NCBI RefSeq assembly: GCF_947500065.1
Contig: NZ_CANMQT010000004.1
Location: 124,001-188,000, forward strand
Length of the DNA stretch: 64,000 bases
From: an uncultured Aquimarina sp.
Lineage (GTDB): Bacteria > Bacteroidota > Bacteroidia > Flavobacteriales > Flavobacteriaceae
Reading direction: 5' to 3'
Both the position numbers and the translations under genes were made by a program. This document shows positions 1-7,744 of this stretch, piece after piece; position 1 is the first letter of the stretch, and each line of letters starts with the position of its first letter. The notes beneath the pieces were generated by a model, which was not told where the DNA came from, ran no database searches, and was given only the letters and a program-made list of their open reading frames with translations.

Positions 1-16
1 CACAATTAATTCTTAG

Positions 17-48
17 AGCCTTCCATAAAAAAATGGAAGGCTTTTTTA
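17..48 (+). terminator. Intrinsic terminator of an upstream gene
   Basis: A 9-bp perfect stem (AGCCTTCCA / TGGAAGGCT) with an A-rich loop is followed by a T run. It ends a transcript entering from the left of the window; that gene is not in view. Confidence 0.85.
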
Positions 49-151
49 TTGGTTATTAGAATAATCTGATGCTATTGTCGTTATAAAAGAAACACTGACC
101 TCTACCAAAAAATAGTTAATTATTTTATTCATCTTTTAAAACTCATTTAAA

Positions 152-769
152 ATGAAAAATGTATTAGTGTTTTTAATTCTTTTCAACTCCTTCGGACTTA
201 TCGCACAAGAAAAAGGAATTAACTTCGGTGTAAAAGCTGGTCTTAATTATGGAGATAATGGTAAAATTGAATTCAATGATGTCACCAATGCTGGTAGTAA
301 TTTACTATCAGAAAATGCTGATGATCGCGTAGGTTATCACATTGGTCTTTTTTTAAGAGGAGATATTACCGAAAATTTTTATCTAAAACCTGAATTACAG
401 TATACCCAGAACAGTAGTTCTTACTCTTTTAACAACAGAAAATTAGACTATAATCTAAAAAAGTTGGATCTACCTATTTTAGCAGGAATATACCTCCTAG
501 GACCTTTACATGTTTTTGGTGGTCCTTCTTTACAGTACATTGTAGATAACGACTTAGAAGATGTACGATTAAGTGAAGTTAAAAACGAGTTCACTGTGGG
601 TGTTCAATTTGGAGTAGGACTACAGATAAGACGTCTTAATATCGATCTAAGATACGAAAGAGGAATTAGCAAAAACCAAGCTCAGGCAATTGACGAAAAT
701 ACTGGTCAGGCCATCAGAGTGGATTCCAGACCAAATCAATTTATACTAAGTGTAGCTTTAGATTTGTAA
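152..769 (+). CDS. Outer-membrane beta-barrel protein (PorT/OMP_b-brl_2-like)
   Basis: The 205-residue protein starts with a Sec signal peptide (MKNVLVFLILFNSFGLIAQ, cleavage about residue 19). The rest alternates short amphipathic strands with Gly/Asn turns and ends in an aromatic/aliphatic strand finishing DL, as barrels recognised by the BAM machinery do. Segments such as LYLKPELQYTQ-like 'FYLKPELQYTQ' and 'GVQFGVGLQIRRLNIDLRYERG' (in part) are typical of the small outer-membrane beta-barrel family common in Flavobacteriia. No enzymatic motif is seen, so the substrate or role is unknown. It is monocistronic, lying between a terminator on the left and a perfect palindromic terminator on the right. 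The family assignment is a fold-level judgement. Confidence 0.8.
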   Translation: MKNVLVFLILFNSFGLIAQEKGINFGVKAGLNYGDNGKIEFNDVTNAGSNLLSENADDRVGYHIGLFLRGDITENFYLKPELQYTQNSSSYSFNNRKLDYNLKKLDLPILAGIYLLGPLHVFGGPSLQYIVDNDLEDVRLSEVKNEFTVGVQFGVGLQIRRLNIDLRYERGISKNQAQAIDENTGQAIRVDSRPNQFILSVALDL

Positions 770-781
770 TTTCCTAAAAAT

Positions 782-828
782 AATATTTAAAAAAGCCCGG
801 TAAATTTACCGGGCTTTTTTAAATATTA
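782..828. terminator. Bidirectional intrinsic terminator
   Basis: A near-perfect palindrome centred at about 805 (core AAGCCCGGTAAA / TTTACCGGGCTT) is flanked by A and T runs on both sides. It separates the convergent beta-barrel gene (+) and FKBP lipoprotein gene (-) and can serve both. Confidence 0.9.
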
Positions 829-831
829 TTT

Positions 832-2058
832 TTAGTTTTTTTCATCAGAATCATCCGCATCTAGATGATTTTTTATTCCATCACCATCATCATCATAAAA
901 TGTTATTTCATCCAATTCAATAAAACCATCTCCATTAGCGTCATTAACTGTTATTTCATCTCTGGTTAATGTTCCATCATTATCATCATCTGCATCCAAA
1001 TAATCTGGAACTGTATCAGCATCTGTATCATCGTCTTGATCAAAAACCAATCTATCACCATCAATATCTTCTAGATAAGAAGGTATTCCATCATTATCAT
1101 GATCGGATTGATTAACTCCATATAACTGGATGTTAAAAATAAGTGGTGAATATAACGGAACTTCTCCACCAGGTGCAGAGGAAGAAAAATATCCTAAACC
1201 AGAAGGGAAAAAGACTGTGAAATTACCAAAATCCATATTATAAGTTGCCGTTCCATCTCCATTAGGATCTGGCATAATAAAATTAGAAGCTCCTTTAAAA
1301 TCTACAATAGATTCTCTCCACCCTTCGATAAGTGCTAATTGATCAAACCATAATGGTGTAACAGCATTGTCAAATACTTTTCTGTCAAGATCATTATTAT
1401 CTACTGGATCTTTCTGATCAATAATACCATCACCATCAGAATCGGTTTTCCCAGAATCCGTACCTGGTACATCATCATCATCTGCATCACTATCATCTGC
1501 AATTCCATCTCCATCTCTATCCGTTCTAACCTCATCATCAATTGAATCCGCTTGTCCATCACCATCCGCATCAACATCTGCTTCGTCTGGGATACCATCA
1601 CCATCCTCATCTTGATTATCATAAAACAATTCACCTCTATATGTTACAAAGGTAGAATCTGCAAATGTAGGTTGACGTTCAGTTGCAGCACCACTATTTA
1701 AATTCAAAACATATATAGTATAATCTACATCTTGTTCTGTAGCAGTATCTTCTCTAGTAATCGTTTTAGTTTCAAGAAACCCTGAATCCCATATTGACGT
1801 TTCGCTACTATTGGCTCCAGCTATAGTGTCAAATTTTGTTACAGTATACTCAGGAATATTATCATTGTTTAAATCTACCCCAACTTCAGTATAAAAATGA
1901 GTTTTCAAATAGCTTTGAATTATTGGATCTTCATCTGCTTGTTGTTCTGCCCTGTCTCTAGGCGGAACACTCTCAATACCATTATCATCATCACCGCTAC
2001 AGGCATAAAAGCCCGCCACAACAACACCTATGGCAAAAATATATCTTCTTATATTCAT
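832..2058 (-). CDS. FKBP-type peptidyl-prolyl isomerase-like lipoprotein with a thrombospondin type-3-like insertion
   Basis: The start at 2058 (MNIRRYIFAIGVVVAGFYAC) gives a clean lipobox (GFYAC). An upstream in-frame ATG at 2082 would add eight non-signal residues. After a linker, an FKBP fold begins at about residue 138 ('VTYRGELFYD'). It is then interrupted by about 80 residues of DxDGDGxxD calcium-binding repeats, and resumes with 'FDNAVTPLWFDQ', 'LIEGWRESI' and 'FFPSGLGYFSSS', the usual FKBP landmarks, with 'LIFNIQLYGV' as last strand. A second Asp-rich repeat block forms the C-terminus. Predicted to act in the periplasm or on the outer membrane; gliding-associated FKBPs such as GldI are relatives. 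Whether the isomerase site is active cannot be told from sequence alone. Confidence 0.75.
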   Translation of the reverse strand: MNIRRYIFAIGVVVAGFYACSGDDDNGIESVPPRDRAEQQADEDPIIQSYLKTHFYTEVGVDLNNDNIPEYTVTKFDTIAGANSSETSIWDSGFLETKTITREDTATEQDVDYTIYVLNLNSGAATERQPTFADSTFVTYRGELFYDNQDEDGDGIPDEADVDADGDGQADSIDDEVRTDRDGDGIADDSDADDDDVPGTDSGKTDSDGDGIIDQKDPVDNNDLDRKVFDNAVTPLWFDQLALIEGWRESIVDFKGASNFIMPDPNGDGTATYNMDFGNFTVFFPSGLGYFSSSAPGGEVPLYSPLIFNIQLYGVNQSDHDNDGIPSYLEDIDGDRLVFDQDDDTDADTVPDYLDADDDNDGTLTRDEITVNDANGDGFIELDEITFYDDDGDGIKNHLDADDSDEKN

Positions 2059-2097
2059 CTGATTGCTTTTTTGAAGGCGCAAGATACAATTTTCTTG

Positions 2098-2105
2098 TAC
2101 TTTTG
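2098..2105 (+). promoter_or_regulatory. Probable -7 promoter element (TACTTTTG)
   Basis: TACTTTTG matches the Bacteroidetes -7 consensus TAnnTTTG, 45 bases upstream of the S4-protein start codon. The nearest upstream TTG is about 24 bases away, slightly wide, so the -33 half is uncertain. Confidence 0.5.
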
Positions 2106-2149
2106 CTTAACTATTATTAGAGATAAAACGTATTTTTTAATCATTTTTT

Positions 2150-2539
2150 ATGCGAGTTGATAAATATTTATGGTGCATCAGATATTTCAAGACACGTAGT
2201 ATTGCTACAAAGGCTTGCAAAGAAGGTAAAGTTCGCGTTAATGGAGATATTATAAAACCCTCACGAGAAGTATACCCTACAGATAAAATAACCGTTCGCA
2301 AAAACCAGATCCACTATGAACTCGTTGTACTAGACACACCAAAAAGCCGACTTGGCGCTAAGCTAGTCGACATATATCGTAAAGACGTTACTCCAACAGA
2401 AACGTTGCAAAAACTTGATCTTTTAAAATACTCCAAGGAATACCACAGAACAAAAGGTTTAGGTAGACCTACTAAAAAAGACAGAAGAGATATTGATGAT
2501 TGGTTTGAAGAACCTACTGATAAGGATAGTGAAGAATGA
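2150..2539 (+). CDS. hslR: S4-domain RNA-binding protein (Hsp15/HslR-like)
   Basis: The 129-residue protein opens with the S4 RNA-binding module: 'MRVDKYLWCIRYFKTRSIATKACKEGKVRVNGD' (in part) carries the R-x-D-x-x-L start and the GKVxVNG hairpin. In Escherichia coli the Hsp15 relative binds stalled 50S subunits that carry a nascent chain. The C-terminal tail is basic and acidic (KKDRRDIDDWFEE), as in flavobacterial homologues. Its stop codon overlaps the start of the next gene (ATGA at 2536), so the two are translationally coupled. The symbol is a family-level label. Confidence 0.85.
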   Translation: MRVDKYLWCIRYFKTRSIATKACKEGKVRVNGDIIKPSREVYPTDKITVRKNQIHYELVVLDTPKSRLGAKLVDIYRKDVTPTETLQKLDLLKYSKEYHRTKGLGRPTKKDRRDIDDWFEEPTDKDSEE

Positions 2540-3117
2540 ATTTAGATTCACATTTCTGGAGTAAAAAATACAAGCAACATCAAACTGGATGGGATATCGG
2601 ATATGCAGCTCCTCCGATTATTTCATATTTTAACCAAGTAGAGAATAAAAATATTAAAATATTAATTCCCGGATGCGGAAATGCTTATGAAGCAATATAT
2701 TTATTTGAAAAAGGGTTTAGAAATATATACATATTAGATTTTGTAAAAGAAACACTCAATAAGTTTGAAGAAAAGGTTCCTGATTTTCCCAAATCTCAGA
2801 TACTACATACCGATTTTTTTAATTTAGAAGATCAATTTGATGTCATTGTAGAGCAAACATTTTTCTGCGCATTATTACCTGATCAAAGAAACGAGTATGT
2901 TACTAAGATGAAATCTTTATTAAACCCAAAAGGAAAACTAATCGGTGTATTTTTTGATATTAAATTTGAAAAACTAGGCCCTCCATTTGGAGGTAATAAA
3001 GAAGAATATCAAGAGTTGTTCTCCTCTCATTTCAAAATTAAAAGATTAGAAAAATGTTATAATTCTATTCCTCCACGTATGGGTAACGAACTGTTTTTTA
3101 TATTTGAAGTCAATTGA
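2536..3117 (+). CDS. SAM-dependent methyltransferase, thiopurine S-methyltransferase (TPMT) family
   Basis: The 193-residue protein has the TPMT layout: N-terminal 'FWSKKYKQHQTGWDIGYAAPP', SAM-binding motif I 'ILIPGCGNAYEA' at about residues 45-56, acidic motif II end 'YILDF', and 'DVIVEQTFFCALLPDQR' as the post-motif. Bacterial members are usually annotated as thiopurine or general small-molecule methyltransferases; the native substrate is generally unknown. Start overlaps the previous stop by 4 bases. Function is from family resemblance only. Confidence 0.85.
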   Translation: MNLDSHFWSKKYKQHQTGWDIGYAAPPIISYFNQVENKNIKILIPGCGNAYEAIYLFEKGFRNIYILDFVKETLNKFEEKVPDFPKSQILHTDFFNLEDQFDVIVEQTFFCALLPDQRNEYVTKMKSLLNPKGKLIGVFFDIKFEKLGPPFGGNKEEYQELFSSHFKIKRLEKCYNSIPPRMGNELFFIFEVN

Positions 3118-3140
3118 AGAAATTAATACTATAATTACTT

Positions 3141-3641
3141 ATGCAAGCTAAAAACAATATTATCCTAACTCACGAACAAATTCAGCATAAGATTAAGCGG
3201 ATTGCCTATCAAATTTACGAGACGAATGTAAATGAAAATGAGATCATTATTGCTGGTATTGCTGAAAACGGTTTCATTTTTGCGCAACGCCTAAAAACTA
3301 TTTTAGAAGACATTTCTGATATTGCTATTACTCTATGTAAGGTCACAATGGATAAATCTTCTCCTCAGAATACTGTTGAAACTTCGATTTCGGCATCAGC
3401 ATATGAGAACAAATCACTTGTTTTAGCTGATGATGTTCTAAATTCTGGTACTGCTTTGGTTTATGGTGTAAAACATTTTCTAGATGTTCCATTAACCAGA
3501 TTCAAAACAGCGGTTTTAGTAAATCGTAATCATAAAAAATATCCAATTAAGGCAGATTTTAAAGGTATTTCCTTATCCACTTCATTGCATGAGCATGTAA
3601 ACGTCACCTTTGGAGAAAATGATCTTGCGATACTAGAATAA
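3141..3641 (+). CDS. Phosphoribosyltransferase (type I PRTase fold, PyrR/Hpt-like)
   Basis: The PRPP-binding loop 'VLADDVLNSGTAL' lies at about residues 94-106, with the hydrophobic strand before the two acids and the Ser/Gly/Thr phosphate loop after them, as in type I phosphoribosyltransferases. N-terminal 'IIAGIAENGFIFAQRL' corresponds to the PPi-loop strand. At 166 residues it matches PyrR-like proteins and hypoxanthine PRTases in length. The base substrate cannot be assigned. It converges on the shikimate kinase gene, overlapping it by 9 bases. Confidence 0.75.
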   Translation: MQAKNNIILTHEQIQHKIKRIAYQIYETNVNENEIIIAGIAENGFIFAQRLKTILEDISDIAITLCKVTMDKSSPQNTVETSISASAYENKSLVLADDVLNSGTALVYGVKHFLDVPLTRFKTAVLVNRNHKKYPIKADFKGISLSTSLHEHVNVTFGENDLAILE

Positions 3642-4154
3642 AGCTTTTTGCGCTTCCACTACAATTTCTTCGACTGTTTTATCGTCAGTAGAAATCACAA
3701 ACTCTGCCTGATTATAGTAAAATGATCGTTCAAAAAGATGTTTCCGAATAAAATCCTTAAGATCATCTTTAGAAGTTATATGTGCTATTAATGGCCGTTT
3801 TTCCTTTTCCAAGAATAATCTATTAACTAATTCCTGTAAAGAAGTTTTTAGATAAACACTCTTAGCGCTTTTATTATTTTTGATTAATTCTAGATTCCCT
3901 GCAAAACAAGGAGTCCCTCCACCTAAAGAAATTATAGAATTGTTTTTGGTTTCTAGAACCTCTTTTAGATATAAATTTTCTTTTTTTCTGAAATATATCT
4001 CTCCTTTATCTTGAAAAATTTGATTTATTGATTTTTTTTCTTGAGTTTCAATATAATCATCCAGGTCAAGACAATTCATTTTCAATTTAAAAGCTAAATC
4101 CCTGCCAATGGATGATTTACCAGATCCCATATACCCCAATAAAATGATGTTCAT
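3633..4154 (-). CDS. aroK: Shikimate kinase
   Basis: Phosphorylates shikimate at O-3 using ATP in the chorismate pathway. The 173-residue protein has the Walker A loop 'GYMGSGKSSIGRDLA' at about residues 7-21, the 'DLDDYIE' shikimate/Mg motif, 'GEIYFRKKE' (FRxxE), and 'ISLGGGTPCF' (GGG substrate motif). The LID region contains 'EKEKRPLI' (RPL). Length and order match AroK/AroL. The gene overlaps the convergent phosphoribosyltransferase at its 3' end and is probably transcribed alone. Confidence 0.95.
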   Translation of the reverse strand: MNIILLGYMGSGKSSIGRDLAFKLKMNCLDLDDYIETQEKKSINQIFQDKGEIYFRKKENLYLKEVLETKNNSIISLGGGTPCFAGNLELIKNNKSAKSVYLKTSLQELVNRLFLEKEKRPLIAHITSKDDLKDFIRKHLFERSFYYNQAEFVISTDDKTVEEIVVEAQKALF

Positions 4155-4229
4155 AAATTAAAATTTAAATTATTTATGCCTAAAAAAAAGGGCATTTAAA
4201 ATAAAATGTAAATTTATATTAAATTCTTC

Positions 4230-4259
4230 TTGAAAAATAAATTAATGATAGTATATTTG
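4230..4259 (+). promoter_or_regulatory. Promoter of the tRNA cluster (TTG-N19-TATATTTG)
   Basis: TTG at 4230-4232 and TATATTTG at 4252-4259 are separated by 19 bases, a full match to the Bacteroidetes housekeeping promoter. The first tRNA begins 30 bases downstream. Confidence 0.85.
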
Positions 4260-4288
4260 CACCCGCATTCAAGGAAAAAAGAATGTAT

Positions 4289-4361
4289 GACCTGGTAGCT
4301 CAGTTGGTAGAGCATCTCCCTTTTAAGGAGAGGGTCCTGGGTTCGAGCCCCAGCCCGGTCA
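4289..4361 (+). tRNA. tRNA-Lys (UUU), copy 1
   Basis: A 73-base cloverleaf. D stem GCTC/GAGC, anticodon stem TCTCC/GGAGA with loop CTTTTAA (anticodon TTT), T stem CTGGG/CCCAG with loop TTCGAGC, acceptor GACCTGG/CCCGGTC with one T-C mismatch at pair 5-68, discriminator A. CCA is not encoded. Identical to copy 2. Confidence 0.97.
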
Positions 4362-4442
4362 CAAACAAATGAATAATGATTAAGTTTTAATGATTATTTA
4401 TTAAAAAGTTCTTTTAAAATATTTGATAATTAATTTATCAAT

Positions 4443-4515
4443 GACCTGGTAGCTCAGTTGGTAGAGCATCTCCCTTTTAAGGAGAGGGTCCTGGGTTCGA
4501 GCCCCAGCCCGGTCA
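4443..4515 (+). tRNA. tRNA-Lys (UUU), copy 2
   Basis: An exact 73-base duplicate of copy 1, including the acceptor-stem T-C mismatch, 81 bases downstream and followed at once by an intrinsic terminator. Probably co-transcribed with copy 1. Confidence 0.97.
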
Positions 4516-4517
4516 CT

Positions 4518-4553
4518 AAAAAAAGTATCACATTTCCCTGTGGTACTTTTTTA
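4518..4553 (+). terminator. Intrinsic terminator after tRNA-Lys copy 2
   Basis: The stem AAAAAAGTA-TCACA / TGTGG-TACTTTTTT (one G-T wobble) has a six-base loop and a T-rich 3' arm, directly behind the second tRNA-Lys. Confidence 0.8.
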
Positions 4554-4588
4554 GTTTTATAGTATATTATAATTATGCATCTAGTTTT

Positions 4589-4672
4589 GCCCAGGTGCTG
4601 GAATTGGTAGACAGGCATGGTTGAGGGCCATGTGTCCATTAGGGCGTGTGGGTTCGACTCCCATTCTGGGCA
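4589..4672 (+). tRNA. tRNA-Leu (GAG)
   Basis: An 84-base class II tRNA. Acceptor GCCCAGG/TCTGGGC, anticodon arm CATGG/CCATG with loop TTGAGGG (anticodon GAG), a long variable arm, T stem GTGGG/CCCAT-type and T loop TTCGACT. Discriminator A, no encoded CCA. It follows a terminator, so it probably has its own promoter, which is not obvious. Confidence 0.95.
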
Positions 4673-5044
4673 CTTTTATTTTTATTCCTCAAAATAAATA
4701 CACGTCGTTTGGTCATTTTCTTTATTCTAAACGTTTATCAAGAATACAAATTTTTCAATTTTGAATTAAAAACCCCTGAATTTTTAGGGTAATTGACTTT
4801 TATAGTATTAGCTAAAACATCCGTCTGATAAATTCATAAAAACATTCCCGCTATTAAGATTTGTTCTAAATAAATTTGCCGTTTTAAGTGAGAGCACTAC
4901 TTTTGCAAAAAAAATCCTTTAAATAATAAAATTAAACATATTTATTATTCACCTCATGCTATTTTGGTTGGCTGGTGATGACGGATTATGCAAAACCTTA
5001 CTATTTTCTAACACGAATTACTATACTATTAAATATCATAACAA
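4673..5044 (+). promoter_or_regulatory. 372-base intergenic region: tRNA 3' flank, operator-like block, fbp promoter and leader
   Basis: No gene is seen. A TTTG (4875-4878) and TACTTTTG (4898-4905) separated by 19 bases form a strong fbpA promoter. Immediately upstream (4853-4871) lies an operator-like 19-mer that reads TCTAAAT at its downstream end and is shared with the imelysin promoter. Transcription would start near 4912, leaving a leader of about 130 bases in which no known riboswitch pattern was recognised. Confidence 0.65.
4853..4871. promoter_or_regulatory. Operator-like 19-mer upstream of fbpABC
   Basis: On the other strand it reads ATTTAGAACAAATCTTAAT, resembling the two 19-mers at the imelysin promoter. 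Its downstream end plus the next bases reads TCTAAATAAATTTG, a 14-base match to the same position of the imelysin promoter. Likely binding site of an iron-responsive regulator (inference). Confidence 0.5.
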
Positions 5045-6097
5045 ATGAAATACATTTATCTACTAATAACATTACTTATCGTATCGTCTTCATGCAAGAA
5101 CGATAAAAAAGGTCAAGATTCTCAAGAAAAAACAATCGCAAAAAAAGAGGTTGTTAATGTATATACGCATAGACACTATCCGGCTGATCAAGAATTATTT
5201 GCCAATTTTGAAAATCAAACAGGCATCAAGGTGAATGTAGTAAATGCTAAAGCAGATGAATTAATTCAGAAAATGTCTGAAGAAGGAGAGCAATCACCTG
5301 CAGATGTTTTAATCACTGTAGATGCAGGAAGATTAGTAAGGGCAAAGGATAAAGATTTATTACAATCTATTGACTCTAAAAAATTAAATGAAATTATTCC
5401 AACTAATCTGAAAGATGAAAATAATCAATGGTTTGGCTTAACAAAACGAGCACGTGTTATTGTATATGCAAAAGATAGAATTAAACCAGAACAATTATCA
5501 ACCTATGAAAACCTAGCTTCATCAACATGGAATAAAAAAATATTAATCCGATCTTCCGGAAATATTTATAATCAATCTTTACTAGCTTCTATAATAGCAA
5601 ATAATGGAGAAGAATCTGCAAAAGACTGGGCTACCAAAATAGTAGCAAACATGTCTAGATCTCCAAAAGGAAATGACAGAGATCAAGTAAAAGCTGTCGT
5701 AGCTGGAGAAGGTGACATTGCAGTAGTAAATACTTACTATATTGGTAAATTACTAAATTCCAAAAATCCTGAAGAAGTTAAGGCAGGTAATGGGGTTGGA
5801 GTCTTTTTTCCTAATCAAGAAGATCGTGGCACGCACATTAATATAAGTGGTGCTGGAGTAGCTAAATATGCCCCAAATAAAGATAATGCAATCAAGTTTA
5901 TTGAGTTTTTAGCTAGTGCTGAAGCTCAAGAAGTATTTGCAAAAGCCAATTATGAATACCCTGTAAACAAAAAAGTAAAACCTTCAGAATTGCTTCAATC
6001 TTGGGGATCATTCAAAGAAGATACATTAGCACTATCTTTATTGGGTAAAAACAACAAGAAAGCTGTCATTCTTTTTGATGAAGCTGGTTGGAAATAA
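5045..6097 (+). CDS. fbpA: Ferric iron ABC transporter substrate-binding lipoprotein
   Basis: Captures Fe(III) in the periplasm for the permease encoded next. The 350-residue protein begins with a lipoprotein signal (MKYIYLLITLLIVSSSC). It continues as a class D periplasmic-binding protein: 'VNVYTHRHYPADQELFANFENQTG', 'ADVLITVDAGRL', 'WFGLTKRARVIVY', and 'VVNTYYIGKL', whose paired tyrosines are the iron-ligand pair of FbpA/FutA proteins. It heads the fbpABC operon, 3 bases from fbpB. The promoter block it shares with the imelysin operon suggests iron repression. Specificity for Fe(III) over related cargo (thiamine, phosphonate) rests on the YY motif and context. Confidence 0.9.
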   Translation: MKYIYLLITLLIVSSSCKNDKKGQDSQEKTIAKKEVVNVYTHRHYPADQELFANFENQTGIKVNVVNAKADELIQKMSEEGEQSPADVLITVDAGRLVRAKDKDLLQSIDSKKLNEIIPTNLKDENNQWFGLTKRARVIVYAKDRIKPEQLSTYENLASSTWNKKILIRSSGNIYNQSLLASIIANNGEESAKDWATKIVANMSRSPKGNDRDQVKAVVAGEGDIAVVNTYYIGKLLNSKNPEEVKAGNGVGVFFPNQEDRGTHINISGAGVAKYAPNKDNAIKFIEFLASAEAQEVFAKANYEYPVNKKVKPSELLQSWGSFKEDTLALSLLGKNNKKAVILFDEAGWK

Positions 6098-6100
6098 ATT

Positions 6101-7738
6101 TTGAAATTACTTAAGGATATATATTTAAAAAGAGATACTAACAAATGGTCAATATTTACATTGGCCATTGTTGTTTGTATTGCCATACCTATTCTCACTA
6201 TATTTTTTAAATTATTTTCTGGACCAGGTGAAACCTGGTCACATCTAGTAAAGCATGTGCTAGCTGATTATATTCTTAATTCAATATGGTTAGTTATAGG
6301 GTGCTCCATATTGACTTTGTTTTTTGGCGTTTCTTCTGCTTGGATAGTTAGTAGATATGAAATCCCTTATCGAAAGTTTTTAGAGTGGATGTTAATTCTA
6401 CCTTTAGCTATTCCATCATATATAACAGCCTATGCATATGCCGGAATATTTGATTATGGAGGCTCCCTGGAAATACTAATGAAAACAATCGGTATTTCTT
6501 CATTCAAGTTAGATGTCATGAATATTTTTGGGCTTATACTTATTTTAAGTCTTTCTTTATTTCCATACATATATGTAAGCGCCAGAGCCATATTTCTATA
6601 TCAATCAGGAAGACTTATAGAAGCCTCAAAGCTATTAGGTGCAACTGAGCGAGGTACATTTTTTAAAATTGTTTTACCTGTAGCCAGACCTGCTATTGTA
6701 GGCGGATTAATACTAGTTTTAATGGAAGTGCTAAATGATTATGGCGCTGCAAAATATTTTGGCGTTAGCACATTCACTACTGGTATTTTCAGATCTTGGT
6801 TTTCTCTAGGAGAACCATCAACAGCAGTATATCTATCTGCGATACTTCTTTTTGTAGTATTTATCCTTATTTACCTGGAACGTCTTCAGCGTGGAGCTAA
6901 AAGTTATTACAATTCTTATAAAAGTAATAACATACTAAAGAAAAAAACTGTCACTACAAAAAGACAGTTATTGTTATTATGTATTGTTAGTATTCCGATA
7001 GTATTTGGTTTTATAATTCCTCTTTCGCAATTAATTTATTGGTCATTCTTAACCTATAAAGATGTTATATCATCTTCATTTTTCATTATTGCGCTTCAAA
7101 GTTTAGGTATTTCTTTTTTAACCGCTTTTTTTACGGTATTCACAGCATTAATGATATTATATTTCCCTAAATGGAACCGATTAAAAGCATTAAAAAAGGT
7201 TTCTAGAATAACAATCTTAGGGTATGCAATACCGGGCGCAGTTATTGCAGTTGGAGTAATGATTCCTTCCCTTACGCTAGATAAGTGGTTCATAAAAATC
7301 GTAAAAGATTTATGGAATATCAAGATAGGATTACTAATCAATGGTACCATTTTAGTTCTTTTATATGCCTACGTTATTCGGTTTCTAGCTGTTGCGTATA
7401 ATCCAATAGAAGCGAATCAATTAAAAATAGGAAAATCACTATCAGAGTCTTCTAAATTATTAGGAAAAGGAAACATTAGAACATTTTTTAATATAGAATT
7501 ACCTTTATTAAAATCAGGTGTGATTGGTGCTTTTATTTTAGTTTTTGTTGATGTAATGAAAGAACTACCATTGACACTCATCTTAAAACCTTACCACATA
7601 AACACCTTAGCTGTTAAAGCATACGAGTATGCCAGTGATGAGCTTATTATGGAATCAGCCTTACCTTCGTTATGTATTATAGCTACCGGTATCGTCCCCA
7701 TAATAATACTAAATCGATTGATATTAAACGAAAAATAA
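6101..7738 (+). CDS. fbpB: Ferric iron ABC transporter permease (two fused permease domains)
   Basis: The 545-residue protein has about 12 membrane segments and two binding-protein-dependent transport domains. Each has its EAA loop that docks on the ATPase: 'EASKLLGATERGTFFKIVLP' at about residues 175-194 and 'ESSKLLGKGNIRTFFNIELP' at about 450-469. This double length is usual for FbpB/SfuB-type iron permeases. It must start at a non-ATG codon: TTG at 6101, three bases after the fbpA stop, gives a short cytoplasmic start before the first membrane helix, while the first in-frame ATG would lose two helices. Confidence 0.92.
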   Translation: MKLLKDIYLKRDTNKWSIFTLAIVVCIAIPILTIFFKLFSGPGETWSHLVKHVLADYILNSIWLVIGCSILTLFFGVSSAWIVSRYEIPYRKFLEWMLILPLAIPSYITAYAYAGIFDYGGSLEILMKTIGISSFKLDVMNIFGLILILSLSLFPYIYVSARAIFLYQSGRLIEASKLLGATERGTFFKIVLPVARPAIVGGLILVLMEVLNDYGAAKYFGVSTFTTGIFRSWFSLGEPSTAVYLSAILLFVVFILIYLERLQRGAKSYYNSYKSNNILKKKTVTTKRQLLLLCIVSIPIVFGFIIPLSQLIYWSFLTYKDVISSSFFIIALQSLGISFLTAFFTVFTALMILYFPKWNRLKALKKVSRITILGYAIPGAVIAVGVMIPSLTLDKWFIKIVKDLWNIKIGLLINGTILVLLYAYVIRFLAVAYNPIEANQLKIGKSLSESSKLLGKGNIRTFFNIELPLLKSGVIGAFILVFVDVMKELPLTLILKPYHINTLAVKAYEYASDELIMESALPSLCIIATGIVPIIILNRLILNEK

Positions 7739-7744
7739 AACTGG

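Noticed and set aside
1401..1634. Met-rich 77-codon frame inside the FKBP lipoprotein gene
   Set aside because: It is a frame shadow of the GAT/GAC-rich calcium-repeat region; composition is absurdly Met-rich and no start context exists.
4582..4589. TAGTTTTG resembling a -7 promoter element at tRNA-Leu
   Set aside because: Its last base is the first base of the tRNA, so transcription would begin inside the gene.
4912..5044. Possible riboswitch in the fbpA leader
   Set aside because: No known aptamer pattern (thiamine, cobalamin, FMN, SAM) could be traced; the leader is mostly unstructured AT-rich sequence.
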